Origin: CAZKYP01 sp964556885
Lineage (GTDB): Bacteria > Planctomycetota > Phycisphaerae > Sedimentisphaerales > Anaerobacaceae
Reading direction: 5' to 3'
NCBI GenBank assembly: GCA_964556885.1
Contig: CAZKYP010000169.1
Coordinates: forward strand, 1-7,142
Length of the DNA: 7,142 nucleotides
A program made the position numbers and the translations under genes. Under the pieces are notes generated by a model. The model was given only the letters and a program-made list of their open reading frames with translations, searched no databases and was not told the origin of the DNA. Positions 6,321 through 7,142 of this stretch are shown here, piece after piece. Position 1 is the first letter of the stretch, and each line of letters begins with the position of its first letter.

Positions 6321-7142
6321 ATGAAATGGGTCAATGGTTCTGAAATCCGTCTGATTTTGGTGGTGGTCATTGTCGTCTTTACTGTTTTCGGCAATTGTGC
6401 GAATGCGGATTTCACGTTTGGTGAACCTGTCAATCTGGGATCACCAATCAACACTTCATCGAACGAGGCGACATTTTGCCTCTCGGCCGACGGCCTGGAG
6501 ATGTATATATCATCGAACCGCTCAGGCACCTACGGTCTCGGCGATATATGGGTATCGACCCGGTCAACAATAGACGATAATTGGTCTGAACCTGTGAATC
6601 TTGGTTCAGTTGTCAATAGTCCGTTCCCGGACACAGTGGAATACATTTCGCCTGACGGTCTGGAACTCTACTTCGATGCGCTCAACCGGCCCGGCGGGAA
6701 AGGCGGCTGGGACATATGGGTGACGGTCCGCGCCACGAAGAACGATCCCTGGACAATGCCGACGAATCTTGGTACTATTTTCAATACCTCCGCCCATGAT
6801 TGGAAGCCGTGCATTTCCTCTGATAACCTTAAGTTTTACTTCACATCAATGCGTTCGGGCGGATACGGAGGCTCCGACATTTGGGCCGCCGGCCGGGCGA
6901 CGACGGAAGAGCCATGGGCGGAACCGGTCAATCTCGGGCCGCTGGTCAACAGTTCCGCTGACGACTCCGGCGAATTTATCTCGGGCGATGGCCTGGCTTT
7001 GTTATTTCACTCGATCAGGCCGGGGGGCTCCGGTGCTCACGACCTGTGGATGACAAAGCGACGAACGATAGACGATGACTGGAACGCACCCGTGAATCTT
7101 GGCCCGACGCTCAATAGTGCTTCTGATGATATAATGCCGAAT
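6321..7142 (+). CDS. Exported PD40/WD40-like beta-propeller repeat protein, 3' end cut
   Basis: 274 codons are visible, with no stop before the window edge. Residues 1-29 are a signal peptide: MKWVNGSEIR, a hydrophobic core LILVVVIVVFTVF, then a likely cleavage at ANA-D (29/30). The mature part is a tandem array with a period of 55-56 residues: a start of the type EPVNLGxxVN, then SxDGLELYF, then SxRxGGxGxxDIWV, then RxTxxDxW. Units begin at residues 35, 90, 146, 201 and 256; the last is incomplete. This is the PD40 (WD40-like, TolB/dipeptidyl-peptidase-type) blade pattern, with one blade per unit; a full propeller would need further blades beyond the edge. Such proteins are common in Planctomycetota and related secretomes, often with C-terminal sorting, dockerin or LamG domains, which cannot be seen here. 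Binding partner and substrate are unknown. It has its own promoter and ribosome binding site, so it is probably independent of the dxs operon. Confidence 0.85.
   Translation, partial: MKWVNGSEIRLILVVVIVVFTVFGNCANADFTFGEPVNLGSPINTSSNEATFCLSADGLEMYISSNRSGTYGLGDIWVSTRSTIDDNWSEPVNLGSVVNSPFPDTVEYISPDGLELYFDALNRPGGKGGWDIWVTVRATKNDPWTMPTNLGTIFNTSAHDWKPCISSDNLKFYFTSMRSGGYGGSDIWAAGRATTEEPWAEPVNLGPLVNSSADDSGEFISGDGLALLFHSIRPGGSGAHDLWMTKRRTIDDDWNAPVNLGPTLNSASDDIMPN
6423..7142 (+). repeat. Coding tandem repeats, period 165-168 bp (beta-propeller blades)
   Basis: Units start at 6423, 6588, 6756, 6921 and 7086 (spacing 165, 168, 165, 165 bp). The best-preserved DNA motif is GAACCTGTnAATCTnGG and its close variants at each unit start. 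The DNA between these motifs has diverged while the protein pattern holds, so the units are old duplications under protein selection and not recent slippage. Confidence 0.85.

Noticed and set aside
6423..7142. Repeats read as a CRISPR array or satellite DNA
   Set aside because: The period of 165-168 bp stays in frame, and the DNA diverges while the protein pattern is conserved, so these are protein domain repeats.

Overview
The window looks like a chromosomal segment of a Planctomycetota-type bacterium, perhaps the Phycisphaerae/Sedimentisphaerales side. That placement is inferred from protein style and is not proven. The clues are the wording of motif IV in the rRNA methyltransferase (DVPCSNTGVLAKRVEARYRL), a DXS with GDAS and AESAAV motifs in place of the usual GDGA and AEQHAV, a long secreted Ser/Thr/Asp-rich protein with a TPR tail, and a secreted protein built from EPVNLG...DGLELYF...DIWV beta-propeller repeats. 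All protein genes are on the + strand.

Layout. (1) Bases 1-528 hold the 3' end of an RsmB/Sun-type 16S rRNA m5C methyltransferase gene, cut by the window edge. (2) Bases 529-1136 form an AT-richer stretch of about 600 bp without a convincing protein gene. It holds a TATAAT box, a roughly 270-nt segment that can fold with long-range pairing, and a clear rho-independent terminator (962-993), so I propose an independent non-coding RNA gene. After the terminator comes an extended -10 promoter (1015-1023) flanked by an inverted repeat, which probably drives the next operon. (3) Bases 1137-4010 hold dxs (first enzyme of the MEP isoprenoid pathway) and nadK (NAD kinase), 6 bp apart. (4) Bases 4050-6059 encode an exported 669-residue protein with a long low-complexity region and C-terminal TPR repeats. 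It lies 39 bp behind nadK with no visible terminator between, so it may be co-transcribed. (5) Bases 6060-7142 hold a good sigma70-like promoter (TTGATT-N17-TATATT), a 34-codon small ORF with a strong Shine-Dalgarno, and an exported PD40/WD40-like beta-propeller protein that runs off the right edge.

How the genes may work together. dxs and nadK are metabolically linked: NAD kinase makes NADP, and its reduced form is used by DXR, the step after DXS. The same two genes sit close together in the ispA-dxs-tlyA-nadK-recN clusters of many bacteria. The two exported proteins have no assigned function. The points most worth a second look are the candidate ncRNA, the altered DXS active-site neighbourhood, the 34-codon ORF and the disordered-plus-TPR exported protein. 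I found no CRISPR array, transposon, tRNA or rRNA, and I do not see a clear new multi-gene system.
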